Source: Pseudomonadota bacterium
Lineage (GTDB): Bacteria; Myxococcota_A; Polyangia; Polyangiales; Polyangiaceae
Direction of reading: 5' to 3'
NCBI GenBank assembly: GCA_023423895.1
Contig: JAFAER010000077.1
Span: 16,382-80,381, forward strand
Length of the DNA stretch: 64,000 bases
Both the position numbers and the translations under genes were made by a program. This document shows positions 1 through 9,044 of this stretch, in pieces (position 1 is the stretch's first letter; every line of letters starts with the position of its first letter). Under the pieces are notes generated by a model, which saw nothing but the letters and a program-made list of their open reading frames with translations, was not told the DNA's origin and searched no databases.

Positions 1-165
1 TCGGGCCTCGCAAGCGCGAAGTGCGGTCCGGCTCGCAGCGGTTGCACGATCTTGCTCGGAAGCCGTCTTTCCGCCGTGTGGCGAGGGGGGTGAACCGTCG
101 GAATCAGGCGTCGGGCGCGCCGTTGCGCTTCCGCGGGACGCCCCGCCGCTTCGACCTCAGCGACC

Positions 166-903
166 TCAGCCGCTTCGCGCGGCTGTGCTTCGCGACGGGG
201 TCCGAGGCGCCAGGCACGAGAGTCGGTCACAGAGCGCTTCGACATCGAACGACGCGCGACGGTCCGTCCAAGCGTGGATCTTCCGCATCGCCGAGGACAG
301 CCCGCGGGCCGTGGCGCGGACCTTCACACCGGCGCCCGCGATCGCTGCTGCGCGACGCATGGCCTCCACGAGGTCGATCCGCAACGTCGGTACCGCGATC
401 GTCGCTCCGCAGAGGTCGTTGCGGAACAGCGCGGACCGGATCGTCGCCGTCAGGGCGGCACGCGTGGCGAGCTCGACGTAACGGCCGCGTGGCAGCCAGA
501 CCGAACGCGCCGCGTGGAGGTTGGTCGCGTCCGCGAGCTCGTCGAGCAAAGCGGCGCAGCGAACGACCGTGAACGGGACACCGTCCTCTTCGAGCACGCG
601 CTCCTCTTCTTCTCCGAAGTCTCCGAAGGAGCTCGTCGGCGCGACGACCACGACGCGCTCGACGCCTGGCGCATGTGCCGCGCGGACGACGTCCCGCATT
701 CTGCCCGAGCTCGCCGTCTCGCCCGCGGCGGCGTCGAGCAACCGGGGCGCCGGACCGTAGACGATGGCGCGACAGCCGCGCGCCTGCTTGAAGGGATCGC
801 GTAGGACGACGGGATCGCAAGCGACCGATGGCTCGTGGATGCTCTCGGCCGCTTCCTTGGCTGCCACCGTGACGTGACCAGCCGAACACAGAACCAGAAT
901 CAT
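166..903 (-). CDS. NmrA/SDR-like NAD(P)-binding protein
   Basis: The 245-residue product resembles atypical short-chain dehydrogenases of the NmrA type, which bind NAD(P) and act as redox sensors or oxidoreductases. A hydrophobic strand opens the protein (MILVLCSAGHV). VERVVVVAPTSSFGD (about 81-95) and VPFTVVRCAALLDEL (about 109-123) match the layout of NmrA proteins, the second being the usual 'TilR' region. The glycine-rich loop is degenerate (CSAGHVT where GATGxVG is usual), so nucleotide binding is uncertain. ATG 903 is chosen because GGAGGA lies nine bases upstream; an in-frame GTG at 912 abuts that site. The protein is a little short for the family. No partner gene is evident. Substrate unknown. 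Confidence 0.6.
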   Translation of the reverse strand: MILVLCSAGHVTVAAKEAAESIHEPSVACDPVVLRDPFKQARGCRAIVYGPAPRLLDAAAGETASSGRMRDVVRAAHAPGVERVVVVAPTSSFGDFGEEEERVLEEDGVPFTVVRCAALLDELADATNLHAARSVWLPRGRYVELATRAALTATIRSALFRNDLCGATIAVPTLRIDLVEAMRRAAAIAGAGVKVRATARGLSSAMRKIHAWTDRRASFDVEALCDRLSCLAPRTPSRSTAARSG

Positions 904-1054
904 GTTCGTCACTCCTCCGGGGCACTGGCGCGCCCCGTCGAGCGAGCGCCGCGGTGGCGCTCACACTCAATTGGCTTTCGCGCCGCGGTCCAGGCCGCGG
1001 AGAGGCGCACGCGCAGGTGTGGCGCCTCCGGATTCCGCGCGACCCGGGCGGGTC

Positions 1055-1423
1055 TCACGCGTGCGTCGCGACTCCACGTGACCTCGGAGAGTCACTCTCC
1101 ATCATCCGACGGCATTCCTCGGCGCAGTCGCGGCAAGCTTCGGCGCACGCGCGACAATGCTCCATTTCGTGCTCGTCGCATTCGGCAGCACACGCATCGC
1201 AGGCCTCGGCGCATGCGCCCGCGATCTCTTGACTGAAGGCGCTCCCCCGCGCCAGGAAGCTCGCAAGAAGACGGCAAAGGTCCGCGCAATCGCGGTCGAT
1301 GCGGATGCATTCGACGAGCGCTTCGACGTCGTCCTCGTCGAGGCAGGCGTCCGCGCAGTACTCACATGCCTCCGCGCATTCGTTGCAAGCTTCGATACAG
1401 CTCGCGATGCGTTCCTGATCCAT
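1055..1423 (-). CDS. Four-helix-bundle copper-storage-like protein (Csp/DUF326)
   Basis: A 122-residue protein in which I count 18 cysteines, spaced mainly C-x3-C and C-x2-C along predicted amphipathic helices (C9, C13, C16, C20, C23, C27, C39, C46, C50, C71, C75, C78, C82, C90, C93, C97, C100, C104). This pattern is that of the Csp copper-storage four-helix bundles, where inward-facing thiols bind many Cu(I) ions. No signal peptide is seen, so it resembles the cytosolic Csp3 type. ATG 1423 is chosen over the in-frame starts further upstream because GGAGG lies six bases before it. No copper exporter or copper-responsive regulator is adjacent, so the copper role rests on family resemblance only. 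Confidence 0.85.
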   Translation of the reverse strand: MDQERIASCIEACNECAEACEYCADACLDEDDVEALVECIRIDRDCADLCRLLASFLARGSAFSQEIAGACAEACDACAAECDEHEMEHCRACAEACRDCAEECRRMMESDSPRSRGVATHA

Positions 1424-1546
1424 GAATGACCTCCCTCGCGAAGTCATCGATGCACTGCATGTACCCGGCCGCAGCTGAAGCACGCCGATGGCGCATACGG
1501 TTCTCGGGCAGCGAACACGGACCGCGCGCCCTGACGGCGCTGCCGG

Positions 1547-4189
1547 TCAGCGCTTACGGCCGAGCGACTGGCCGTCCCCGTCCACGTCGATCCAGATGGG
1601 CGCGGACATCGCCCACGGCGTGATCTCGGCGTCGTCACCGGACAGCACCGGACGCATCGGCCTCGTGCCGCTCACGATCACGACGAGCGCATCGTCTTCC
1701 TTCGGGCGCACCGAGAAGGAGCCTTCCGCCACGAGCGCGCCCGACGCGTTGCGCTTCGGGCTGACGGTGACGGGTCGATGCGCGGTCGACCCGGGCGTCC
1801 ATGCTCGCGCAAGACGGATCTCCGCCTTGTCGACGACGACCCAGGGCGCCGAAGTGATGGTCACCTTCACGTCGATCACGCCGGCTCTCGGGCTCGTCAC
1901 GCCGCCGATGCCGGTGCCATTGGCGGTGACCGACAGGAACGGGCCGTTCGAGAGGACGACGTCGCGCGTCTCCCGGATGGCCTGCACGAGGTCTCGCGAG
2001 CGTGCAGCGTCCCAGCTCTCGAGAGACGGCCGCTTCGAGCTCGAACCGATTCGCACGAACGTCCGCGGGTAGCCGGGCTCCTCGCCGACGATGCCGTGTG
2101 TGTCGGTATCCGCGATCGGCGTGACCGGATGACTCGTGCGGAGGAGCGCGAAGAAGTCTTCGAGCACCTTGGTCCGGTGGGCGACGGCGCGTCCGTTCCA
2201 GACCTCGATCGCGTCGAACGTGGCCTCGTATCCGGCGCCCGTCCCAACGCCGGTCTTCGGGTCGAAGCCGAGCTGATCGAAGTAGCCGTTCGTGCCCGAG
2301 CGCGGATGGTTGATCTGGAGCACGTGCGGACCACCAGGCAGCGCACGGGCGTCGGCGAACACCTCCGCGGCGAGCCGATCCCGAACGGGCGGCGCTCCGT
2401 TGCGCGGTTTGTCCCGCTGCGCCACGAGGGGGAACACGTTGGCGTGACCGAACGGCTTCTTACCTGCGTCGCTCGTGAGCTCGTCGCCAGCGAGCTGAAC
2501 GAGCCAGCGCGACAGACCGAGCTCTTCGACGACGGGCTCGAGATCGGCGATCGTGTTGTGCTCCGAGGCCACCGCGACGTCCACACCTTCGGCGGCGTTC
2601 GCAAGCACGCGATCGCGGGTAGCGACCGGTGCGTCGGCGCTGAGGATCGAGTGCTGGTGGAAGTCGCTCGAGACGTAGCCCGGGGCCTCGACGACGCGCC
2701 GAAGGACGAACGGCGGCGGCGCCGTCCCGGGCACGGTGATCTCGGCGGTCGCGAGGTCGTAGACCGGCCCGCGCGAGGCTGTGACGCGATACCGGCCGTG
2801 AGGAAGCGGCACCGAAAGGGCCTCGGACGGGCGGAGGGTCACCACGTTTTTCGCAAGCCCCGCGACGTGCGCTGGCCCGAGGTCCGGCGTCGCCGTACCG
2901 GACAGGCCTTCGATCGTGAGCTTGCAGGGCACCGGCGATGTTTCGCCCGGCGTGTGAACAGGCGGTGCTTCTCGGCACGGCCCGAGAGTGACCGAACCGG
3001 GCTCGCTGATGGCGAGCACCACGCGGCTGTTTGCGCCTTTCGTCACCTCGACGGCGACCGATTTGCCGTCCCCATGTCGGCCGGCGCTCGGCGCGTAGGA
3101 CACGAGCCACTTGCCGACGGGCACGAGCCCGCCGAAGGAGGCTCCTTCCTTTGGCGCGACGATCGAGAGAACGTCGGGGGCGGCGTCCGTGCCGAGAATG
3201 ACCTTGGCGCCCCTCGGGACGGTGACCGGAGCGCCGGCGACGTCGGTGAGCGCAAGCTCGAGCGAGCCCACGTCACCTCCGGACGAGGCCGTCAGCGCGC
3301 ACACCAGGCTCGCGAGGTCGGGACGCTGGCCGACGAGGAAGTTGCGCTCGTACGTGATGCTCTCTCCTGGAGCGAGCTCGACGCCGTTGCGCTGTTCCGT
3401 GTCGGTCCAAGCACCGCCGCTGATTGCCGCGATGTCGCCGGTCGTCGACGTGATCGCGTAACTCGTGAACCGTCCGACGCCGCCGACGAACAGTCCGCGC
3501 GAACGTCCCTTGAAGCCTGCCGGCTTGCCCGGCGCGACCTTCTCGGTGCCGCCCCACTGGATCGCGTCGCCGAGCCCGAGGCCGCTCACCTTCGCGCTTC
3601 CTTCGTTCACGAGCGTCGTCCGGAGCCGCAACGCGCGATCCGTCGGGCCGAGCCGGTACTGGGTGACGACGCGGAGCGACGCCACGTAGAGCTCCTTGCC
3701 GCGCGCCTCGACGACGGCCGTCCCGTCGGCCTCCATCCGCGCGTCGATCTGCGTGTACACCCCCTGTCGCGGGAACGTTCCGAAATACGTGAACAGCTGC
3801 CCGAGCTCGTCCTTCCGCGTCCTGGCGTCGGCGGCATCGATCACGTTCCCGCCGGACTCCGCAAAGCCAGAGCCGCCGCCCAGCGCGTCGATCACGAAGA
3901 CGACCTCGTCGTTCTCGAGCACCCAATCGCCGCGCTTGCCGGTGGCGTTCGGACCTCCGAGCTCCTCGCCGGCCGCGAGCGGGTGAACGCGCGAGAGGCG
4001 AGCCCCGAGGTTGCTCGACGAAGCTGCGCCGCGGGACGATTGCTCGGTGCGCACGCTCATGCCCGGCTGCGGTGCGGGCGACTTGTTCGAGCAGCCGAGG
4101 ACGGCGCCGGCGAACGCGATCGCGCAGGCGACGCCGAAGACGACCCCTCGTGACGTCGCCCCGGTCGAGCGCGGCAGTATGCTCGGCAT
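1547..4189 (-). CDS. CehA/McbA-type PHP-domain metallohydrolase, lipoprotein
   Basis: The 880-residue product begins with a lipoprotein signal (hydrophobic VVFGVACAIAFAGAVLGC, lipobox LGC), so it is probably anchored in the envelope. The first 500 residues look like beta-rich domains. From about residue 510 comes a PHP-type metal-dependent hydrolase core with the metal-ligand motifs DFHQHS, SEHN, INHPR and ADTDTH. CehA/McbA relatives include carbaryl-hydrolysing enzymes; most members have no known substrate. ATG 4189 is chosen because it gives a proper n-region before the hydrophobic stretch; a longer frame reaches 4291 but would bury the signal. It follows the M20 peptidase after a 126-bp gap on the same strand and may be co-transcribed with it. 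Confidence 0.8.
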   Translation of the reverse strand: MPSILPRSTGATSRGVVFGVACAIAFAGAVLGCSNKSPAPQPGMSVRTEQSSRGAASSSNLGARLSRVHPLAAGEELGGPNATGKRGDWVLENDEVVFVIDALGGGSGFAESGGNVIDAADARTRKDELGQLFTYFGTFPRQGVYTQIDARMEADGTAVVEARGKELYVASLRVVTQYRLGPTDRALRLRTTLVNEGSAKVSGLGLGDAIQWGGTEKVAPGKPAGFKGRSRGLFVGGVGRFTSYAITSTTGDIAAISGGAWTDTEQRNGVELAPGESITYERNFLVGQRPDLASLVCALTASSGGDVGSLELALTDVAGAPVTVPRGAKVILGTDAAPDVLSIVAPKEGASFGGLVPVGKWLVSYAPSAGRHGDGKSVAVEVTKGANSRVVLAISEPGSVTLGPCREAPPVHTPGETSPVPCKLTIEGLSGTATPDLGPAHVAGLAKNVVTLRPSEALSVPLPHGRYRVTASRGPVYDLATAEITVPGTAPPPFVLRRVVEAPGYVSSDFHQHSILSADAPVATRDRVLANAAEGVDVAVASEHNTIADLEPVVEELGLSRWLVQLAGDELTSDAGKKPFGHANVFPLVAQRDKPRNGAPPVRDRLAAEVFADARALPGGPHVLQINHPRSGTNGYFDQLGFDPKTGVGTGAGYEATFDAIEVWNGRAVAHRTKVLEDFFALLRTSHPVTPIADTDTHGIVGEEPGYPRTFVRIGSSSKRPSLESWDAARSRDLVQAIRETRDVVLSNGPFLSVTANGTGIGGVTSPRAGVIDVKVTITSAPWVVVDKAEIRLARAWTPGSTAHRPVTVSPKRNASGALVAEGSFSVRPKEDDALVVIVSGTRPMRPVLSGDDAEITPWAMSAPIWIDVDGDGQSLGRKR

Positions 4190-4315
4190 GCGCGGGCGAA
4201 TCCTACCAGCCGGAGGCGCGCTCGAAGAGAACGACGACCGGCGCGCGCACGGCCGGCCGGAGACGCCGGAGAACGACGTCATCCGCTTCACGAGCAGACC
4301 GCTCGCCTGCGCAGC

Positions 4316-5491
4316 TCACGCGGTCCGGAGTGACGCCAGGAACCGCGCGAGCGCTCGGGCCTTCTGCATGAGCGTGATGACCTCGATCTGCTCGTCGCTC
4401 GTGTGAAAGCCGATGCCCCGGGGACCGAGGCCGTCGATCGAGGCAATCCCCATCGCGCCCGTCGTGCTCGCGTCGGAGCCGCCGCCGATGAGGGAGGCTT
4501 CCCCGAAGCCAAGACCGGCCGCCCTGGCGCAGGCCCCGTACGACTCCATCAGCTTCAAGCTTGCATCGGTGCGCTCGAGCGGGAGGCGCGCGATCCCGCC
4601 GTGGAGCTCGAACCTCGAGCCTGGTACCGCGGCAGAACACTCCTCCGCGGCCTTCTCGATCGCGGCGATGAGCGCCTCGGCATCGGCGCGCGACTCGAAT
4701 CGCAGGTCGACGAGCGCCTCGGCGCGTTCGGGAACGGTGTTCTTGCTGGTCCCGCCGGTGATCTTGCCCACGTTCACCGTGACGCCGCGCGCGTAGTCGG
4801 TCAGCGGCTGGATACGATCGACGAGCTTCGCCAATGCCCAGAGCGCGTTGACCCCCTCCTTGTGTGCGTTGCCGGCATGGGCCGCCTTCCCATGCGCCAC
4901 CACGGTCATCGCCCCCGTCCCCTTGCGCCTCGTGATGACGAGGTCCCCCTTCCGCCCGGACTCGAAGACGAGCGCGCCCTGCGCGCCCTGGATGGCGTCG
5001 CGGATGATCGACTGGCCTTCCGGAGAGCCGACCTCCTCGTCGGCGACGATCACGACGCGCAGCCCGGGCAACGACGTGAGCGCGCCGGTGGCGGCAAGCG
5101 CCTTGAGCGCCCACGCCACGACGACGAGGCCTCCTTTCATGTCGAGGACGCCGGGCCCACGCGCGAGATCGCCGTCCCTCTTGAAGCCCTCGAACGTGCC
5201 CGGCGGAAAAACCGTGTCGAGATGGCCGATGAGCGCGATCGGTGGCTCGCCCCCGCGGTTCGTCCAGATCGAGCTCACGACGAGATGGTCGGCGAACTTT
5301 CCGCTCGTCGACTTCACCCGCGACGACGCGAGACCTTCGATGGCGAACAGCTCCTCGAGCGTGTTCACGACGGCGTTGCCGCCCTCGACATTCTCGGTGA
5401 ACGAGTTGATCGACACGAGCTCGGCCAGCGCCGTCTCCATCGCCTTGCCCTGTTCGCCGAGCCACTTCGATGCGTCGTCCGCTGCGCTCAT
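4316..5491 (-). CDS. M20 family metallopeptidase (glutamate carboxypeptidase/ArgE/DapE-like)
   Basis: A 391-residue di-zinc hydrolase. Visible motifs are HLDTVF (H90, D92), VLDMKGG (D117), ADEEVGS (D151-E153) and a C-terminal GFHTSDE histidine, which together supply the metal ligands and general base of the M20 family. The lid/dimerisation domain lies in the middle (VVAHGKAAHAGNAHKEG, typical). Length is normal for CPG2/ArgE-like peptidases, which cleave C-terminal glutamate or N-acyl amino acids. No signal peptide is seen, so it is probably cytoplasmic. It is not close enough to argC/argB (plus strand, 6.8 kb) to be assigned as argE. The 250-bp divergent region upstream carries a perfect inverted repeat (5619-5640). 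Confidence 0.9.
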   Translation of the reverse strand: MSAADDASKWLGEQGKAMETALAELVSINSFTENVEGGNAVVNTLEELFAIEGLASSRVKSTSGKFADHLVVSSIWTNRGGEPPIALIGHLDTVFPPGTFEGFKRDGDLARGPGVLDMKGGLVVVAWALKALAATGALTSLPGLRVVIVADEEVGSPEGQSIIRDAIQGAQGALVFESGRKGDLVITRRKGTGAMTVVAHGKAAHAGNAHKEGVNALWALAKLVDRIQPLTDYARGVTVNVGKITGGTSKNTVPERAEALVDLRFESRADAEALIAAIEKAAEECSAAVPGSRFELHGGIARLPLERTDASLKLMESYGACARAAGLGFGEASLIGGGSDASTTGAMGIASIDGLGPRGIGFHTSDEQIEVITLMQKARALARFLASLRTA

Positions 5492-5618
5492 CGGCGCGGA
5501 CTATAACCTTGCGATCCGCGAGCGTGGCTCGACATCCGCTCGCATCGCGCTTTCGAGGAGCACGCCCCGTCAACCCCGTGCGGCAGCCGTGCCCTCGCCA
5601 AAGCACGAGAGACGCCTT

Positions 5619-5640
5619 GCATTCTGTTTTTACAGAATGC
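5619..5640. promoter_or_regulatory. Perfect 9-bp inverted repeat, candidate operator
   Basis: GCATTCTGT-TTTT-ACAGAATGC is an exact 9+4+9 inverted repeat in an A/T-rich patch inside otherwise GC-rich DNA, between the divergent M20 peptidase and hydroxylase genes. It is 103 bp before the hydroxylase start. A weak -35-like TTGCAT (5618-5623) overlaps its left arm, which suits a repressor site. The loop and lack of a distal T-run in either gene's direction argue against a terminator. The cognate regulator is unknown. Confidence 0.5.
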
Positions 5641-5743
5641 ACAGTATTCATAGGACGCCACCTCGACCAAGCTGAACCACGCCCACACCCACGCCCAGAA
5701 ACGGCGAGCCGACGACGACGAACGAGAGAAAAGGAGGACGACG

Positions 5744-6625
5744 ATGGCCACGCTTCCGATCGTGCCCGACGATCTCACCAACGCCGCGAAGAAGACGGCT
5801 GCCGAACAGGCTGCGCCGACCGCGTCTTCTGCGGCCTCCGTCGTCGGGTACGAAGGGCCGAGCTTCGGTGCCAGCTCCGCGGTCGTGCGCGACAGCCGGC
5901 GCCTCGATGAGAAGCGGCTCGTCAAGGACGCGTCGAAGCGCGGCCTCACTCCCGAGCGGCGCGATGCGGTTCGCGAGAAGGCGCTCGCGGAGATCCCCTG
6001 GTGGTACAGCCCCTACGCCCACCTCGCGGCGACGACCGGCATCGGCCTCGTGGTCCTCGTCGCAAGCATCTACGCAATCGCGCGGCTCGAGCCAGGCGTG
6101 ACGTGGACCGACCTGGTGGTCATTCCCGGCGTGGTGCTCCTTGCGAACTACTACGAGTGGCGCGTCCATCGTGACGTGCTCCACAAGCGGTTCTGGCCCT
6201 TCGAGGTCATCTACGACAAGCACACGCCGATGCATCACATGATCTACGTCGAGGACGACATGGCGCTCCGGAGCGTGAAGGAGTTCCGTCTGGTCCTCAT
6301 CCCCGCGGCCGGCGTGCTCGGGATCGTCCTCGCCGCTGCGCCGATCGCGATCGGGCTCTCGTACCTCTGGTCGAGTGCGGCCGGGTGGCTCTTCCTCCTG
6401 ACCACGAGCCTCTTCATGGTCAGCTACGAGATCCTTCACCTCTGCTATCACGCACCGGCGTCGAGCTGGATCGGGCAGCGTCGGCTCATCAAGGTGCTGC
6501 GTGCGCACCACGCGCGCCATCACGACCCGCGCCTGATGCAGCGGTACAACTTCAACGTCACGGTGCCGCTGTTCGATTGGATCATGGGAACGATGGCGCC
6601 CAAGCGCGACACCGCGGACGGCTGA
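5744..6625 (+). CDS. Fatty-acid hydroxylase / sterol desaturase family membrane protein
   Basis: This 293-residue integral membrane protein carries the eight-histidine di-iron signature of the fatty-acid hydroxylase superfamily: H142-x4-H147, HTPMHH (160-165), HLCYH (232-236) and HHARHH (255-260). Hydrophobic segments fall at about 92-112, 122-136, 183-206 and 212-228. Enzymes of this family use O2 and electrons to hydroxylate or desaturate fatty acyl, sterol or carotenoid substrates; the substrate here cannot be told. Residues 1-85 form an Ala/Lys-rich soluble extension. The start is well supported: AAGGAGG lies six bases upstream of ATG. No electron-transfer partner is adjacent. Control through the upstream inverted repeat is plausible. 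Confidence 0.85.
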   Translation: MATLPIVPDDLTNAAKKTAAEQAAPTASSAASVVGYEGPSFGASSAVVRDSRRLDEKRLVKDASKRGLTPERRDAVREKALAEIPWWYSPYAHLAATTGIGLVVLVASIYAIARLEPGVTWTDLVVIPGVVLLANYYEWRVHRDVLHKRFWPFEVIYDKHTPMHHMIYVEDDMALRSVKEFRLVLIPAAGVLGIVLAAAPIAIGLSYLWSSAAGWLFLLTTSLFMVSYEILHLCYHAPASSWIGQRRLIKVLRAHHARHHDPRLMQRYNFNVTVPLFDWIMGTMAPKRDTADG

Positions 6626-6796
6626 CGACGCCGTCGTTTCTCATCGTCGCCTCGGTCTCGCCGTCGGACCGGATGGCCCCGGAGGAAGGGTTGACAGCTT
6701 GACGCTTCGCGGCGCAGTCGTGAGGTGGCGCGAGGCGAAGCGAGAGGCGGAGCGCTGCCTTTCGCCGGCGCGGCGAAGTGCTAATGTCGCGGCCCC

Positions 6797-7861
6797 ATGG
6801 CCAAGCGCTTCAAGGCCGCCGTGATCGGCGGCAGCGGTTACGGCGGCGGCGAGCTCGTCCGACGCCTTCTTCTTCACCCTCACGTCGAGCTGGCGCGCGT
6901 CGCATCGGTCGACTTCATCGGCGAGCCGCTGTCTGCGGCGCACCCGAACCTCGAGGGCCTGACCGATCTGAAGTTCGAAGGGATGTCGCCGGCAGAGGCT
7001 GCCCAAGGAATGGACGTCGTCCTCCTCGGCCTGCCGCACAAGGTCAGCGCGACGAAGATGCCGGAGCTCATCGCGTCCGGCGCACGCGTCGTCGATCTCT
7101 CCGGCGACTTCCGCCTCCGCGATGCGGCGCTCTACAAGCGCTACTACCACGCGGATCATCCGTGCGCCGAGCGCCTCACCGACGGAACCTTCGTCTACGG
7201 CCTCCCGGAGCTGCACCGCGAGAAGATCAAGAACGCGAAGTACGTCGCGTCGCCCGGCTGTTTCGCGACTACGATCGAGCTCGCGCTTCTCCCGCTCGCG
7301 AAGGCGGGCCTTCTCTCCGGTCCCGTCGAGGTCGTCGGCATCACCGGCTCTTCGGGCAGCGGCGTCGTCCCGAGCGCAGGGACGCACCACCCCGTCCGCG
7401 CGGTGAATCTCCGGACCTACAAGCCGCTCGATCACCAGCACATCCCGGAGATCACGCAGACGCTCGCAGAGGCGGGCGCAAAGGACATCGAGATCCGCTT
7501 CGTCCCCGTGAGCGCTCCGCTCTCGCGCGGCATCTTCGTGACCTGCTTCGCGCACGTCCCCGAGTCGGCCGCCGCGGACAAGATCAAGGCGCTCTACAAG
7601 GACGCCTATGCAAAGGAGCCGTTCGTTCGCGTTCCCGAGAAGCGTCAGCCCGAGGTCGCAGCCGTGAGCGGTACGAACTACGCCGAGGTCGGCGTGCAGG
7701 TCGGCACGGACGGCGCGGAAGCGGGCAAGCGGGTCGTCGCCTGCTTCGCGGTGACGGACAACCTGATCAAGGGCGGCGCCGGTCAGGCCATCCAGTCGAT
7801 GAACATCATGCTCGGAGTCGACGAGAAGACGTCGCTCGAAGATCCGGGGGGCTGGCCGTGA
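6797..7861 (+). CDS. argC: N-acetyl-gamma-glutamyl-phosphate reductase
   Basis: ArgC catalyses the NADPH-dependent reduction of N-acetyl-glutamyl phosphate to the semialdehyde, the third step of arginine synthesis. The 354-residue protein has the Rossmann loop GGSGYGGGEL (11-20), the catalytic cysteine in SPGCFAT (C155), GSSGSG, and the conserved histidine region YKPLDHQHIPEI. Length is typical. It overlaps argB by 4 nt (GTGA), so the two are translationally coupled, and argB performs the preceding step. The upstream region (6626-6796) holds two TTGAC(A/G) words near 6691-6704, but I see no well-spaced -10 partner. A LysY-type role in lysine synthesis is less likely because no AAA-pathway genes are nearby. 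Confidence 0.95.
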   Translation: MAKRFKAAVIGGSGYGGGELVRRLLLHPHVELARVASVDFIGEPLSAAHPNLEGLTDLKFEGMSPAEAAQGMDVVLLGLPHKVSATKMPELIASGARVVDLSGDFRLRDAALYKRYYHADHPCAERLTDGTFVYGLPELHREKIKNAKYVASPGCFATTIELALLPLAKAGLLSGPVEVVGITGSSGSGVVPSAGTHHPVRAVNLRTYKPLDHQHIPEITQTLAEAGAKDIEIRFVPVSAPLSRGIFVTCFAHVPESAAADKIKALYKDAYAKEPFVRVPEKRQPEVAAVSGTNYAEVGVQVGTDGAEAGKRVVACFAVTDNLIKGGAGQAIQSMNIMLGVDEKTSLEDPGGWP

Positions 7862-8733
7862 GCGGCGCAGCAGCTCCCGCGCACGGCGGTCCCGCCTCGC
7901 GCGGCACCACGGGTAGCGCAGGACCGGTCATCATCAAGCTCGGCGGCGAGGTCGTGCAGGGCCCGCACATGCCGCTCATCGCGGCCGACGTCGCCGACCT
8001 GCGCCGCGAGGGCATGCCCGTCGTGATCGTTCACGGCGGCGGGCCACAGGCCACCGAGCTCCAGAAGAAGCTCGGTCAGACGCCGAAGATCGTCGGCGGC
8101 CGACGCGTCACCGACGCCGAGACGCTCGACGTCATGAAGATGATCGTCGCAGGGAAGATGAACGTCGACCTCTGCGCGCAGCTCGTCGCGGCCGGGGTGA
8201 AGCCGGTCGGCCTCCATGGAGCGAGCTCGAACACCGTCCTCGCGACTCGCCGGCCGCCTGCGGTCGTCACGGGCGGTGGTCCCGATCCGGTCGACTTCGG
8301 CTTCGTCGGCGATGTCGTCGGCGTCAACGGCGAGCTCATCGCGATGCTCGTCGGCGCGGGTTATGTCCCTGCCCTCGCCTGCCTCGGCGCCGATACGTCG
8401 GGCGGCGTCTACAACATCAACGCGGACGCGGTCGCGAACCAGGTCGCCATCCGCCTCGACGCCCGCGCGCTCGTCCTCGTCACCGATGTCCCCGGCGTCC
8501 TCCGCGACATCTCCGATCCTTCCTCACGCATCGGGCGCATGACGGCGGCCGACGGCAAGCGAGCGATCGAAGAGGGCATCGTGACGAAGGGAATGATCCC
8601 GAAGCTCGAGGAGTCGTTCGCCGCCATCGCAGAAGGCGTCCGCGCCGTCCACATCGTCGGGCGTCTCCAGCGAGGCGACCTCGCGCGCGCCGTCCGCGAG
8701 CCCGGCAGCGTCGGCACCGTGCTGGTCGCCTGA
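7858..8733 (+). CDS. argB: Acetylglutamate kinase
   Basis: ArgB phosphorylates N-acetylglutamate, the second and often feedback-controlled step of arginine synthesis. The 291-residue product has the amino-acid-kinase motifs IIKLGGE (phosphate binding), VIVHGGGPQ (acetylglutamate site), GLHGA, VNGELI, YNINADAVANQVA and TDVPGVL. The GTG start at 7858 overlaps the argC stop. Residues 1-22 (Ala/Gly-rich) are an unusual leader before the first strand. It lacks the long N-terminal helix found in arginine-inhibited hexameric ArgB enzymes, though that leader is short and hard to judge. It is the last gene before a repeat-rich convergent junction. Confidence 0.95.
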   Translation: MSGAAAPAHGGPASRGTTGSAGPVIIKLGGEVVQGPHMPLIAADVADLRREGMPVVIVHGGGPQATELQKKLGQTPKIVGGRRVTDAETLDVMKMIVAGKMNVDLCAQLVAAGVKPVGLHGASSNTVLATRRPPAVVTGGGPDPVDFGFVGDVVGVNGELIAMLVGAGYVPALACLGADTSGGVYNINADAVANQVAIRLDARALVLVTDVPGVLRDISDPSSRIGRMTAADGKRAIEEGIVTKGMIPKLEESFAAIAEGVRAVHIVGRLQRGDLARAVREPGSVGTVLVA

Positions 8734-9044
8734 TCGCGTCGAGCTCGCGCATTTCGCTCCATTCGCCCTTCGCTCCATTCCCCCCTCGCCTGGCTCCAGC
8801 AACGTTGTGGACGTTCGCCGGCGTTCTGCGCCGGCCCGTCCGCAACGGGCTGAACGGCTTCGTTCGCCGCCCGCCCCCGCGCAGCGTTGTTGTTCGCATC
8901 GTTCGGCGCCTCGCTCACTCAAGGTTGGTCGGATCGGTCGGTGCCTCGCTCGCTCAGCGGCCTTGATCGGATCGCTCAGCGTCCTGATCGGATCTTCGCT
9001 ACCTGCCGACGTTTGCTGACCCTATTGGCGTTGGCGGTTCCTGA
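8734..9044. other. Gene-free stretch after argB
   Basis: No credible gene or RNA is seen. The sequence has short word-like repeats: CGCTCCATTC twice (8755-8780), then GATCGGTCGGTGCCTCGC and related words built on GATCGG and GCTCAGCG (8935-8995). It leads into the inverted-repeat region that fills the junction between argB (plus) and the Cys-rich lipoprotein gene (minus). Confidence 0.5.

Noticed and set aside
1778..4153. 791-codon plus-strand ORF
   Set aside because: Antisense to the PHP-domain lipoprotein, whose metal-ligand motifs and signal peptide are clear.
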